In this document: piece after piece, positions 36,808 through 49,409 of the stretch
Position numbering within the stretch: position 1 is the stretch's first letter
How the letters are laid out: every line of letters begins with the position of its first letter
NCBI GenBank assembly: GCA_950106755.1
Contig: OX467083.1
Span: forward strand, 36,203,029-36,267,028
DNA length: 64,000 bases
Source: Climacium dendroides
Lineage: Eukaryota; Streptophyta; Bryopsida; Hypnales; Climaciaceae
Reading direction: 5' to 3'
Notes under the pieces: model-generated
What the model was told of the DNA's origin: nothing
Seen by the model: the letters and a program-made list of their open reading frames with translations, nothing else
The model's database searches: none
Position numbers and translations under genes: made by a program

Positions 36808-37058
36808 CTCCCTCCATCTTAAAATGATTGTCCACAATTTTGTTGATATTTTTTTGAACCAATTTCATTGACCATATTGTGAAAAATATAAGTAAAAAAG
36901 GTTCTAAATTTATATTACTAGAATCAATGAAGAATATTGCATATGTTCATTGCAACCTAAATAAAATTATCCACAAGGAAGTATTTTCTTGACCTATTCA
37001 AAACAACCTTGAAAAAACATGATATTTAAAGTGGACAATCATTTCAAGACAGAAGGAG
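36808..37058. mobile_element. Stowaway-like MITE 1, 251 bp
   Basis: Terminal repeats CTCCCTCCATCTTAAAATGA and, inverted, CTCCTTCTGTCTTGAAATGA, followed by ATTGTCCAC on both sides. TA target duplication at 36806-36807 and 37059-37060. The CTCCCTC start is characteristic of Stowaway (Tc1/mariner-derived) MITEs of plants. Confidence 0.88.
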
Positions 37059-38025
37059 TAATTATTTTATTATTATGATTTAAACAACATAAGTTTAGTT
37101 AGCTATAACCTTCACATCAATTTCCCACCATCAAGAAAAATTTAGTTGTTGTAAAATTGAGTAATAAAGTTTTGATATTTTTAGTATGTGAACTTTATCC
37201 TATAAATTATGATTTTTCAAATTTTTAATGGAAAATAAAACTATTGGAATAATTTAGGTATAATGTGCAAATAATTAGTATTTATAAAATATATTAAAAA
37301 TTAAAAATAAAAATAGTGATAAAACAAAAATAATCACTCATGATTTTAATTATTAAAAAAATATAAGAATGATAAATCTAAAATATTATATAATTTTAGT
37401 TCTAATATACAAGTGCAATTTACAATTGCAATAATTCATTCAAATCTTGGATTTTTTTCAAATTATCAAATGAGATTAAAACTAAATTTTTCAAATTTTA
37501 TTTTTATAGTTTACATCAATACAAAAATTAAATAGTTCAAAAGAAATGAAATATTTAGATCCATAAGCATAAATGGACCATGCAAAATAATAAATTTTAA
37601 TTTTAATAATTAAAATGTGTGCTTTCATCCAAAAATAAATGATGTAGTCTCAAGATTCTACAACAATTTAGCAATTTAATTCTCTAAGAGGAAATATATC
37701 ATCACATATTCCCTCTACTTTTGAATATTGCATTTGAGAGAATTTTTGCTTAAAAATGAAACCACGCCATCAACATTGCACCATGAGATGAGAACAAGGT
37801 AGCATCACCATCCATGATGAAATGTCCAATAATATATGCTATGGTTTTTGTTTTTTTTGTGAAATTGTGCCAACTTGCACTAGAAAAAATAATTTGGCTA
37901 AAAAATGACGATAACCTGTAATTTTTTCAATAGAAAACTCTAAAAAAAAAAATTGGATGAAATTTCCAAATTATTGGATGAAGTTTTCAAATTATGGATG
38001 AAAACATAATTATCCATATAAGATA

Positions 38026-38108
38026 CTCCCTCTGTTCCACAAAAAAACTCCAAATCAAGGATAGCTCCAAAAAGAAATCAGGAGTTTTTTTTTTTAAAAC
38101 AGAGGGAG
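38026..38108. mobile_element. Stowaway-like MITE 2, 83 bp
   Basis: CTCCCTCTGTTCCACAAAAA at the left and, inverted, CTCCCTCTGTTTTAAAAAAA at the right. TA at both flanks (38024-38025 and 38109-38110). Confidence 0.85.
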
Positions 38109-38597
38109 TATGTGCTAATGTGATACTTTCTGTTCAATGTGTGCATCAATGCTGAATTTTGAAGCACCACTATAACATTTTATATCACTTTTATTTCACT
38201 TTATATCATTTTATATCACTTTGGCACTTCATAAAAAATGAAAAAAAAACATCTGCTAAGAACCATCCTCAAATTCTGTATGAAACGCCTCCATCAATCG
38301 ACACGTGGCATTTAGGCGTAAGGAAGTTCCCAACGGAATGAATCCAGGCATGATTGCAATCAATAATGGACTCAGATGTGACCCAGTCAGCATATAGGCT
38401 GTAAAGGAATTTTCACGGAAGTAAAGTACCCACCCCTATTGGCGACCTAGTTGCAAACCTGACCAGTGACCACACAGATTCTAACCTAAAATGTACATAA
38501 TTGAACATGAGAGACAGAGGTCAATATGGCTACACACATGTAATCAACATGTTAAAAATTCAATTTACTTTTATTTATGTGGCATGGAAAGAATGAC

Positions 38598-38835
38598 GGC
38601 CAGGGTGAACTGACCCCCTCATTGCCCCATTTTACCCCTGGGGAAAACGCTGTGGAAGTTTTTATTTGCAATCAGATGAATTTTTTTTGCAAATTCTGAA
38701 TTCAGATTTGTAATCAGCGACCCCAAATTAGCTAGGGGCGGTATAGAAATATAAAAAATCATGGCAAAAAAATAGGGGGCTTTTTTTCACAATTAACCCT
38801 GGCGGGGGCAATGAGGGGGTCAGTTCTCCCTGGCC
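38598..38835. mobile_element. MULE-like MITE, 238 bp, with 10-bp target duplication
   Basis: About 31-bp terminal repeats, GGCCAGGGTGAACTGACCCC...CATTGCCCC at the left, with one mismatch to the inverted right end. The direct repeat AAAGAATGAC borders both ends (38588-38597 and 38836-38845). Target duplications of 9-11 bp are the mark of Mutator-like elements. Non-coding. Confidence 0.88.
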
Positions 38836-38845
38836 AAAGAATGAC

Positions 38846-39643
38846 TGCTAAGGAAATCTGAAATCTTCTTTCAATTACAGAATAAGATGCAGAAAAAATT
38901 CAGACAACATGAGAATAGGAAAATATATTCAAATATTCTTATCTGGAAGTTTATTTAGAGACAATTACCTTACTCACTTGGCAATTGGCAATTCGGTGGT
39001 TAGTGGTTGTTTTACTTCCATGTTCTTCAAGACTGCTAGCTATGTGGGATTGGAGAAGGGACAAGCTTAATAGACAAGCAAAGTATATAAAATCCCCTTT
39101 AAGGACCTCCTTATATGTTCATCTAATAGGCAAAGAGTGACAGGGGTGCTACAAGACTAAGTGCCAATTGTACTTTCATTTAGCCCCGGTGCGTGGGGAG
39201 GGATATGATAAGAACATGACACATATTAGATTTTCTTAAGATCGATTAGCCTCCAATGGGGTTGTTCATTGATATCTATTGAAAATTGAGCTCCTCCTTT
39301 TCAGTTGCCCACCCTAACAAGACAATTGGATGAGGCAATTTTGTCTTATTGTTTGTATTAGTAAGATCTTTGTCCATTGGGCCAACATATAAGCTTGTCC
39401 TAATTTCACAACCAAGTATCTAGTCTAAAAAAAGAAAGTCTCAACTATTTTCAATTACAATAACTTTCAAAACAAATTTTTTCCCTTCAACAACGTAGCC
39501 CATGATTTCTTCTTCCTTGTAGTACATTTTGTGATTATCCTTGACACTTCCTAAATGATTTATTTCCACTCCTACAAATATGGAAGTGATTGCTTTGAGC
39601 CATTTAAGCACTTACAACCAAAACACTAATTTCCTATAAAGTC
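38846..39643. other. Spacer
   Basis: No gene seen. A TATA-like AAGTATATAAAATC at about 39081 stands alone, 1.8 kb from the nearest start codon. Confidence 0.45.
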
Positions 39644-39727
39644 CTACCTCTGTTTCTGAAAAAGACCCTTGTTTTCTTTTTGTATTTTTTCAAAGAAATC
39701 ACGGGGCTTTTTCAGAAACAAAGGGAG
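39644..39727. mobile_element. Stowaway-like MITE 3, 84 bp
   Basis: CTACCTCTGTTTCTGAAAAA at the left against CTCCCTTTGTTTCTGAAAAA (inverted right end). TA follows the right end; the left flank has lost it. Confidence 0.75.
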
Positions 39728-40921
39728 TAGTTATTCTCAAGTAGGTTGGAATCCTAGTTTGATTCCTGCACCTCTCAGTCTCTGCTCCCCTAATTCCCAC
39801 TCATCAAGCAACCGCCTCACACACGCTGGATGCAAAATTGGTTGGAAGCCATCACCATGAACTGAGGGATTGCATCAGCAAGCTAAGCAGCTCTATGAAT
39901 CGCTTACAGAGATCGTAGCTAGCGATTCAAAGCCTCGTGACTTTCAGTAACGTCAGCTACATGTCGTGAACTCGTAGTCAGTAGTAGAGTCCTGTAGGTT
40001 TCGGAACGCTCAGGAGTTTGTGACCAAATTCAAAAGGGATACCGGTAATCAGTTGTAATTGCATACCAAGATTAGCCTTACTTAATTAACTGAGTTATTA
40101 GCTACACGGATCATTCGGAGACTCAGAGCTCCTCGATCTCCGGTGTATGAAAGACCGTGTAAAGAGTCTTGCTTTGACGAATCTGTTCACCGTTTGCGCA
40201 AATCGGTGGCATCAGTGAGATTTTGCTGATGATGAAGGAGTATGATTTTGCAGAATCATGAAGAGTTCGCCTTTCTCCCTCTATCAATAGCGTCGGTGAT
40301 CGTAAAGTTCGTGGATATGTCTCTGTAGCTGTACGAAATTTGGGAGAAAGACGTGGCCTTTGGGTTGTTCAGCTTCTCCTGGGACAAGAAAGCGTTTTTT
40401 TTTGCATTGCAGTAGTCTGGAATTCAATTACTCAATAGTGAAATTCACTCGATAGTGAGCTCGTCTTGGTGTCGCCTTCTGTAATTTCTCTCCCTGTCTC
40501 CACATGGTTTTTCGTTTTCTGTGGGCTGGAGTCACCTATCTTGTCAGCGAAGAAGGTCCATGGTGAAACGGAAACGTTGTAACGAACGCGGTACGTGAAG
40601 AAGGTGAGACTCCCAAGAATGGCGTCTTTGGGAGATTCTCCTCTCCTAAAATGGTCATTTTTGCATCTTTCTTTATTCTCTACAACAAGAAGCTTGTGAA
40701 TTGGAGTATATTAATAGGAGGATACACCTTACCTTACCTTCTGCTTGGGCGTTTTCTTGGCGTTTCTTTGAAAACTCTTAACCAGAGTCACGAATTGCAA
40801 AATGTGATGACAGTTTCGACTGCGAAGCAAGCTTGCTGGCTACCTCATGGGCAATGCTGCACCGCCAGGTTTGCAATAGAACGAAGGCGGGGAGCGCCAC
40901 CAGAGGCAGGAATAGGGTGTG
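39728..40921 (+). other. Upstream region of the GT47 gene
   Basis: GC content rises towards the gene. It likely contains the promoter and 5' leader. Frames starting at 40651 continue over the first exon in the wrong phase and are shadows. No TATA box or leader intron could be fixed. Confidence 0.45.
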
Positions 40922-43900
40922 ATGGCGCAGAACAGGCTTCGTCTGCTGGTGGATTGTTGGAGGGGAAGGCCAGTGAAGCATCAGCCCAGCGAAACCCGAC
41001 ACTCGGAGCACAGGTGTGCTCAGGTTTGGACAGTGCAAACCACGCTCCTGGTGGCGATTGTGCTTGTTGGGGGTGTTTTCTTGCTGGACTCCTACAAATG
41101 GCGACGCTTCTCTTTTCCTTGGTCCTCGGATGGACCATATGAGGTTTTGGACCGTGGAGCTCTCTCAAAGGATGGTGGGCACCAGGGTTCGCTTGCAGGT
41201 ATTCATCTCAAATCACCTCTTGTGATGGAGGGTTGAACATGTAGTGACCCGTATATGCAAGGGGAAAAGATTTCATCAGAGAAAGTATGCTTCGCTGGCT
41301 ACTTGGATGGAAGATCATTAGGGTTCAGTGATTTAATGTTTGGATTGAATTGTGTCAGGCACTTTTAGACAATATCATATGAGACAACTTCTTCATGTTT
41401 CATGTGGAGTTCTCTACAGTCAGAAGGTTTCATACAGATGCCTCCTTAAAATCTTTGCCCACATGGAGATCTTCATCTTGAGGAAGACTCTTTTTTTGAT
41501 GTTATCTAAAATATTTTTTTAGCAATCTCACTTTAATTGAAAACCCTATGTAGTGTCAAGTCATGAAATCTCGTGGGGAAGGGTTTTGATGATGTTTTTT
41601 GAGATGCAGGAAGCTCTATGAATTTTACAATTCCTGCAAGTGATGATGAGGATGCCCAAGAGTTGAAGCAGTCACCGCTGCCCTCAAACTCATCATCATC
41701 ACCTCCAGAGTCAATTTCAACTCCACCACTGAAATTGCAAAGCCTTTCAATGTCACATGCACCAGGAGCGTCGTTGGATTCAGTTCCATATCCACCTCCA
41801 GTACAGATTTCCAAGGTTGGCCACTATTGTCTTGGGGAGGTTTTGTACACTGAATAAGAGTACGCATGCTTTATCCACTCGTACTACAGTGAATATTGTC
41901 TTGCAAGTAGACCCAGGACTGTATTTTAGTGGCGCTTTTCATTAATTTTGTAACCATGACAACTGCAGATGAGACCGGTTTTGTTGACAGCTTTAGACAA
42001 GCTGGAGTATGGCTTAGCTCAGGCACGATACGCAATCCGTAATGCATTTCTAGCAGCCAAGAATGGCACCCACATGGAGAATGCTGCTGGACAGGACCAT
42101 TACGAGCCTCATGGAGATGTGTACCGAAACGCAGCTACTTTTCGTCGGTAAGAACCACTTCCAGTTGGATTTATGTGGGTTAAGCTCTTTCATTAGATTA
42201 GACCAAATTAATTGTTCTCTATTGCTGATGTATCAAGTGTTTTGGATAGTGTAGGAGCTACAGGGAGATGGAGAGGCGGTTTAAGATCTACGTGTACTCT
42301 GAAGGGGAGGAACCGCTGGTGCACAATGGACCCTGCAAGGAGATTTATGCCATTGAGGGCAGGTTCATTCAAGAGCTGCAAGGAGATAACCCTTTTTTGA
42401 CTTCGGATCCAGACAAGGCCCATGTCTATTTTCTGCCCTTCAGTGTGGCCATGATGGTGGCCTATCTGTATGAAAAGGAGTCGGGCAATATGGACCCTCT
42501 GCGGCTTTTTGTGGGCGATTATGTGGATGTTCTGATGCACAAGTACCCGTTCTGGAATCGCAGCGGTGGTGCTGATCACTTCATGCTGTCCTGCCATGAC
42601 TGGGTGAGTCGTACCAAGTCTTCCCAAATTTCACAGAATGACTAGTACTTTAGTTTTAATAGAGTTACAGAAAAAATGCAAATTCTCCAAAATATTAAAC
42701 TTAAATGTTTAGCGCCTTCAGAGGCATTTTTAAGCAGGATGAGCTCATTTCAATATTTGTAGGAAAAAACAACTCACCTGCTCCCGCAATTAGTATCATC
42801 GCACCATATGACCCACCTAGTGGAGATAATGTCATCCACCATGATGGTGGGGATTGTAAGTTACACAATGCTTGATTATTGGATACTGGCTGTAAACTAT
42901 TTTTAACACTTGTGTCATTTGAAACATTTGCATACGATATCCAAGTAGGAGTGGGGTATTAGTTTTTTGGTCTGTTGCATGTGCAAATGATCAGCAGAGT
43001 GACTATGCTAAAAACTTCCTAAATCTTCCTAAAAATGTAGGAACTATGAATCTGTAACTTGCTTGGATAAAGGTTTTGAAAGCGATATTGTGTCGAGTGA
43101 ATTGGAAGGAGGATGAATGAAACTTAGGTTTCAAACTTTAAGAATGAGGAAGGACTCTAGCTCTCCAGTAATCCAGCATTTAATTTTCGTTTCCATGTAA
43201 ATAGGTGCAAGATGTACGTGGTTTTGTGACTTCAGAATTGTCATTGTATAGGGGCCAGCCATAACCAGATCCAATATGGACTTGGGAGAGAAGGCCATTC
43301 GTGTGCTATGCAATGCCAACACCTCGGAAGGCTATGTACCGTGGAAAGATGCAAGTTTGCCTGAAATTCATTTAGTTGGAGGGCACATCCCTACCCAACT
43401 CGGCGGTCCTCCAACCAAAGACAGACCCCATTTGGCCTTCTTTGCAGGCCGGGATCACGGCCCTGTCCGACCCCAATTGTTCAAGCATTGGGAGGGAAAA
43501 GATAAAGATGTGATAGTTTATCAATGGCTCCCAGATCACCTCAATTACCACGAACTCATGAAATCAAGCAGGTATGATTACGTGACCTGTATCAGAAGTA
43601 GCACTCACAATCGACGTCCACATGGTGTGCCTTGTTGAACTCACTATCCCAACAATCTACTTGTACATTAATGCAGACTAAAGGATTGGAGTTTCTTTCT
43701 TCTTTTCAGTGTTCTTCGTTAAATAAGCATTCCTGGACTGCGTCAGAATGCAATCGTGTTTGAAATGAAAGTAAAACTCAATCGGCGTTTTTCCCCTTCT
43801 GTATCATACGCACCCACAACTGATCTTATTGTTTTGGAAATTAATGCTTTGAGGTTAATTGGCGTCATAGACATTGCTGATTTGAAAATTATGAGGTAGC

Positions 43901-44619
43901 TAATACTGGGAATATTGAATGTGAGGAACATTTGAGAAGCTTTGGTCAACTGGGACCATAACCTTTGCAAGGTTGCAGGTTTTGTATATGCCCTGGGGGA
44001 TACGAGGTGAACAGCCCGCGGATTGTGGAAGCCATCTACAACAAATGTGTGCCTGTGATAATTGCGGACAGCTTTGTGCTCCCGTTTAGTGATATTCTCA
44101 ACTGGGAGGCATTTTCACTGCGTGTCAAAGAGAGTGATATTCCCAATCTCAAAGCTATTTTGCAAAATGTCACGACGGAGAGACACGCATCTATGCAGGT
44201 GATCACCTTACTTTTCTCACCGTGCACGTGTGCAACTTGTATCTCTCTCTCTCTCATGAGCTTTGGAATCATGCAACAATCTCTCCTAACCTTGGAATGT
44301 TTTTTTCGTAGTTGCATTCGCATTCAGATAAAAGCTAATAGCAAGGATTTATGAAAATAGTATTTCATGTTTGCAGGACTCCCTTTGACAATCTGGAACC
44401 ATGACGAAGTTGACTGTCTTGCAAACTATCTGCATTTCTTCAATGATCCATCAAGTTGACCTTTCTGACATTTGTTTCTGGATTGAAATGCAGGAGAAAG
44501 TGTCACAGGTGCAGAGGCATTTCCTACTTCACCAACCACCGGAGAAATATGATGTTTTCCACATGATCCTCCATTCCGTGTGGTTAAGGCGCCTTAATAT
44601 CCGGGTTGGGCCCTCGTAG
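40922..44619 (+). CDS. GT47 exostosin-like glycosyltransferase
   Basis: Plant GT47 proteins are Golgi type II membrane enzymes that add sugars to cell-wall polysaccharides. Seven exons: 40922-41198, 41610-41815, 41969-42147, 42255-42603, 43252-43571, 43979-44198 and 44494-44619. They sum to 1677 nt (558 aa) with all phases closing and GT-AG borders. The ATG at 40922 is the first after an in-frame TAG (40913). A short basic tail precedes a membrane anchor (about residues 36-55, TTLLVAIVLVGGVFLL). A Ser/Pro-rich stem follows, then the exostosin domain: FKIYVYSEGEEPLVHNGPC, DPDKAHVYFLPFS, HFMLSCHDW, IRVLCNANTSEGY, FFAGRDHGPVRP and RFCICPGGYEVNSPR, ending YDVFHMILHSVW. It most resembles the broad plant clade that includes xylogalacturonan-related enzymes; donor and acceptor cannot be told from sequence. 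CICPGG replaces the more usual CLCPSG. Confidence 0.93.
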
Positions 44620-44667
44620 TGATGATAGAATTCGTATTCATGAATCATTGATTGCATTACACACCCC

Positions 44668-44673
44668 AATAAA
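44668..44673 (+). terminator. Possible polyadenylation signal of GT47 gene
   Basis: AATAAA 49 nt after the GT47 stop codon. Plant signals are loose, so this is only a candidate. Confidence 0.4.
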
Positions 44674-45209
44674 ACTTTCTGCCAGTGAAGCTGTGCAGAA
44701 TGAGCTCATTTGAGATTGAAGCAAAAGAGGTGCAAAAATTTGTCAATCTTTCGGACCTAAATAAGGTATTTCTCCCTATTCCACCTGGCTTCTTAACCAC
44801 GAATCTATAATTGCACTCAATGTCATTCAAGTAGGAACCTTTAACCCATGAAAACTGCCCCATGCTAAGATTTCGTGTGTCGAGAGGGCCTTGATTTTTA
44901 ACCTTCTGGTCCATGCCTTGATCTAACTGAAATCGTGCCTTGACTTTTAGAGGAGTTACGATGGTCAAACCGAACACAGTCCAGTGCATGGAACAGACAC
45001 CATCGTGATTTTGAAAATTCATTATTACTCCCCAAGTTTGAAAAACAACTCTGTAATGGGGGTTCTATTTTCCCTTCACCACAACCACAAAAAGTGCTTT
45101 ATTTAGTGATTTAAAAAAAAAAATTATTATGGGCCCCTTACGCTCCCCTAAAGGGAACTTCGGCGCCTTCAGGGAACGGGGAACGGGGAACGTTCTCGTC
45201 GTCTAGAAA

Positions 45210-45311
45210 ATGAGTCTCGATGTGGAGAAGTACGAAATACTGTTCGACTCCGAGTCGGATTCGGATTCCATTTCAGAGACAGGAAAGGGGCGCGAATCGT
45301 TCTGCGCTTGA
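45210..45311 (+). other. Short acidic open frame, possible orphan first exon
   Basis: Following the tandem GGGAACGGGGAACGGGGAACG, an ATG opens a 33-residue frame (MSLDVEKYEILF...) rich in Asp, Ser and Glu. Local GC content is high, as in real first exons of this window, but no downstream exon was found. It may be a truncated gene start or chance. Confidence 0.25.
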
Positions 45312-48300
45312 TATTATCATCACAAGCAAAGCTTAAGTGCAAAATCCATTTGTCAAATGAAGATTTTGTTACAGCTGACGTGTGACTTGCTCTTATTCTC
45401 GAAAGCATTGTCATCGCGATCTCGATCCATTGTAAATTGTAATCTCTCATTCTATTGCTTTTTAAATCAAATCTGGATGGCCGGCATGTACAATTCACGT
45501 GTGCCTTCTGCAATTCAAACTAGTTTTCCTCATTTCTGCTCTTCATTTGAAAGGTTTGTGGGTTTCAAGTAGAGGATTAGTCGAGAAGCATTGTTCTCAT
45601 TCCGGGATATTAGGAATTGATAAGAAGTTATTAGAATCACTAGTGTAAGTAGAAATATCATAGCTCGATCTGAAAGACAAGACTAAATTTTCTATCAGGA
45701 AGACAAGAATAAACACATATGCAACTTATTTCGGTTGTTGTAGATGTTTGGTAAACTTTAGGTAAATTGTGCATTGATTGATGGTTATCTGCCGTGAATG
45801 TTTACACAATACAATGTGTTGATAAGAGTGTCGACACTATTGCAAGTCTTTTGGCAACCCAAATTCTTTGCATTGATGTCTAGTGCATTGGTAGATTGTC
45901 ACACAAGTTCATGAATTGTCACTAGTATGTTCCTGAAAGAAAAAAATGCAGGTAGACAGAGGCTTACATTCAAGGTTCTCTGTAGGATGTTATAGCTAAG
46001 CTTGCTTTGTGTGCGAATGCTTCAAACATGAATGTTAATAGGTTGACATAAGTTAATTCAACTTGGGTGGGCATGATTGTTGTTTGAAAGCATTGAGATT
46101 TTGTTGCATCCATTTCTGTTGCAAAATTGGCATAGCAAGTTCCTTCTCAAGCTAGTTTTGTTCTTTCTTCTAATCTTGTAGAGTAACTCATTAGTTGCAT
46201 TGACAATCACACTAAGCTTAAATAGCTGAGCGAATCTAAACAGTAGGAAGTACAATATATTGGCATCAAGGTGATTAAGCGGTCATTACTAGAATTTTAG
46301 AATTGAAGGTAACAAGTCAATGACTCTATTGCATGTGAGCATAGCTTCTCAAGCTTTCTAACATGAATGAGGTGTAATTATCTACACTTATTTTGGTAAT
46401 TGTTATTGGCACTTTGGTAGAAAACTTCAAAACACCAACCTCGATCATAAGGTGGAGATTGGAAAAGATGTAACGAATTCTATAATACTATGTGGATGAA
46501 TTTTGCCATATTTCTCCAAAGTAAAATGAAATGCCCATTGATGTATTTGCCTAATTTTTCTTTTTCAAAGTGCAATACAATATTGCATAATATGAATGAA
46601 TGGATATAATTATAATTGCATTGCTATCATGTTTCATTGCCACCTGAGCATTCTAATAAGACATTGAGATTTTGAACACTGACTTGAATTGATATTGCAA
46701 CAATGCTACTTGCATACACGCAAACAATTCATAATGGATTGTAAAGATAAGATAGGTAGACCTATTGGATGCTATGAGTTGTTGATGAGGTGTGCACTTG
46801 GGGGGGTTGGGTTGAGCTTCCTTGTATGTGTACCTTTCCAATTGGTGATTGCATCTTGTCACAATTGTCACAAAAACATCAGAGAAAGTTTAATAATATG
46901 TACATTGATTTCCATTTAAGAATCTATACTAGTTTTTGCAATTGAACAATGTTGCATTGAACTTATCATCTCCGAGTGCTATTATGATCTTGATGGCAAC
47001 ATGATGTTGCCAGGTGATGTGTAAAATCAGAGTTAAGTTTCATTTCATAGTTTTGACAAATGTGCGCTTTGTGAAAATTTTAGTTGGATTGCAATTCGCA
47101 AATGGATTATAAAGGCAAGATAGGTCTATTGAAGGCTATGAGTTATTGATAGGTTTTTTGGTAGAGCTTCATTGCATGCATACTTTTTCAATTGGAGATT
47201 GTGTCTTATCATAGAAATATTAGATAGAGTTCTATAATATGTATGTTGATAGTCTAAGATCAATAATATAGCATAAACGTTGATTTTTGTTTGAGAATTG
47301 TATACTCGCTTTCATAACAATGTCGTATTGACCTTAGCGCATTGGATTACGGTAATGAAGTAGGTGTTGAACAATTCTCTTCTACGGAGCTTGATGAGTT
47401 GTGCAACTAACAATTGCACTTCTCCATTGACAAAGTATACATCATGAGCTAGGTTCTCCAATTGAAGTCTTGCAAAACATAAGGATTATTTTCCATGTGA
47501 TAGTCCCATGTACTTGCTTATCCCTGATTACTCACTTGTGAACTTCTGTAGGAATCTTGGGTACATTTAGCCAATGCAAACTTGGTTCCTCACAGATGAA
47601 ATGCAAACTACACCAGTGTGTATTTTTAGCAATATTTTGCTCAATTGCAACACAAATTTTTTATTCATGAAAAGTAACATTTCTACTAAATTACAAATTT
47701 TATATGTAATGTAGAGTGCTTTAAACTCAAAAAGGAATAATGTGAGAATCTAATAGAATATGCTTAGAATATAGTTACCAAGAATATACCTCAAGTATTC
47801 CAAGTATGTGATAGCCCCTCTTAAACACCCTCTTAACGCATGTGGTTACAATAGATATATATTGTTTTTGTATTCCCCAAGGCTTTACAAACAATATTAC
47901 TCAATTCCTAAGAATAATCCTCATCTACATTTTGCAAGAACAAGTTCTTTGATGTAGACAATTAAAGATATAATATTGTTTTTGTACGTGATTCTCTAGG
48001 GCCCACATGTCTAGTTTAATTCATAAAAAATTTGAAATTCAATATCTTTTCTACCATGAGTTAGAATGTCACAAAACAAAGACCATACACCCCTCCTTGC
48101 GGAGGGCTTTCCGACAGTACCAAGAATGCAACTAGGAGATGCATAGGTCATGAGATCTTATTGTAATAAACACAACAAAACAAATAGTTTAACTTAAATA
48201 ATGAATATACTTATCCTAGATCAAAATGAGATGAATCTCACAACAAATAATTTATAAATGTTTCAAATAGTTCAACAGCATGAAATTGTTGAGCTACTAA

Positions 48301-49409
48301 GATAAGAGAATATGAGCAATGTCCCTTGCAATCCCCCAAAGAAATGCTATTCTAATGACATGCAATCAACCAAATCTAAAAAGAAGCGATCTATTGTGAA
48401 GATGGCAATTACAAAAAATAATATTCCCTCTGTGTTTCAAAATAAACTTGTGGTTTCTTGGGAAAGGTTAGATTAAGGCTAAAAAAGCTCCTATTTGCAC
48501 AAAAATGCATAGTTATTACAACTTCTAGTCATCCCAATGGATGTCAAAGTTTTGAAGTCTATGGCTATGGGATCATATTGAAAATTGGAGCCAAAATTGT
48601 CAATTTTCTTCTATTATGTGAATAGTTCCAATGCATTGAACTACATTTACTAGAGACTTGCAAGTGATCAAACCATTAGAATGGATATCTCTATATTTTA
48701 ACTAGATTTTGACAAAGTAATTGTACCATTATACTCAAAGGTATAAAATTAGTCATGGTGTGAATATCAAATAGAAAAATCTAATTAAAATATAGAAATA
48801 TCTATTTTACAAAGTTGGGTCATATGACACCTCACATTGAACTCTTCATAATCATATTTTTGTTACTTAATGGGGGTGTTTTTAACAAGAAAGATGTGTG
48901 CATAGATGTTTCTTACTTATTTATGCAATTAAATTAAAAAAATTCATCACCAATGTTTTTCAATCAATTATCATGTAAAATTGTGAATATTAAATGAAAC
49001 AATTCAACCAAAATGTAGTTTGCTTAAGTTTTGAAATTGAAATTTGGTATACTCAATAGGAATTGCGTAAGAATTGATGTTACTTATGCACGGCAAAAAA
49101 TGCCAATTCTTGTCTACATTATGCAAAATTCTTGAATGGCACAATATGTAGTTTGTAAAATTATTGTATATATTGTACAATCTTAGCATATCAACTAAAG
49201 ACAAAGAGAGGAGCCAAAAATGGCAAAGACTCAATGAACACCTTCATCAATCTCAATTTTCTTAACTTCATTTCTATTCAAAGGGTCTTTTCCTACTCTA
49301 AGATCTATGTATAATCCTATTTGTGCCACTATTTGGAAACTATCCTATTTGGACCACTATTTGTGTTCTATATACATTTCAAACTTTCAAATGTATTTTA
49401 CTAATATAC
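45312..49409. other. AT-rich gene-free stretch
   Basis: About 4 kb without a recognisable gene. Two weakly similar blocks (around 46725-46920 and 47100-47290) share ATTGTAAAGATAAGATAGGT-like and GCTATGAGTT(G/A)TTGAT blocks, suggesting an old duplication. The short frames at 46653-46919 are open on both strands and are not called. Confidence 0.45.

Noticed and set aside
40651..41168. 163-codon plus and 107-codon minus frames
   Set aside because: Shadows of exon 1 of the GT47 gene in the wrong phase.
48423..48470. Possible Stowaway end (TTCCCTCTGTGTTTCAAAATAA)
   Set aside because: No inverted partner nearby.
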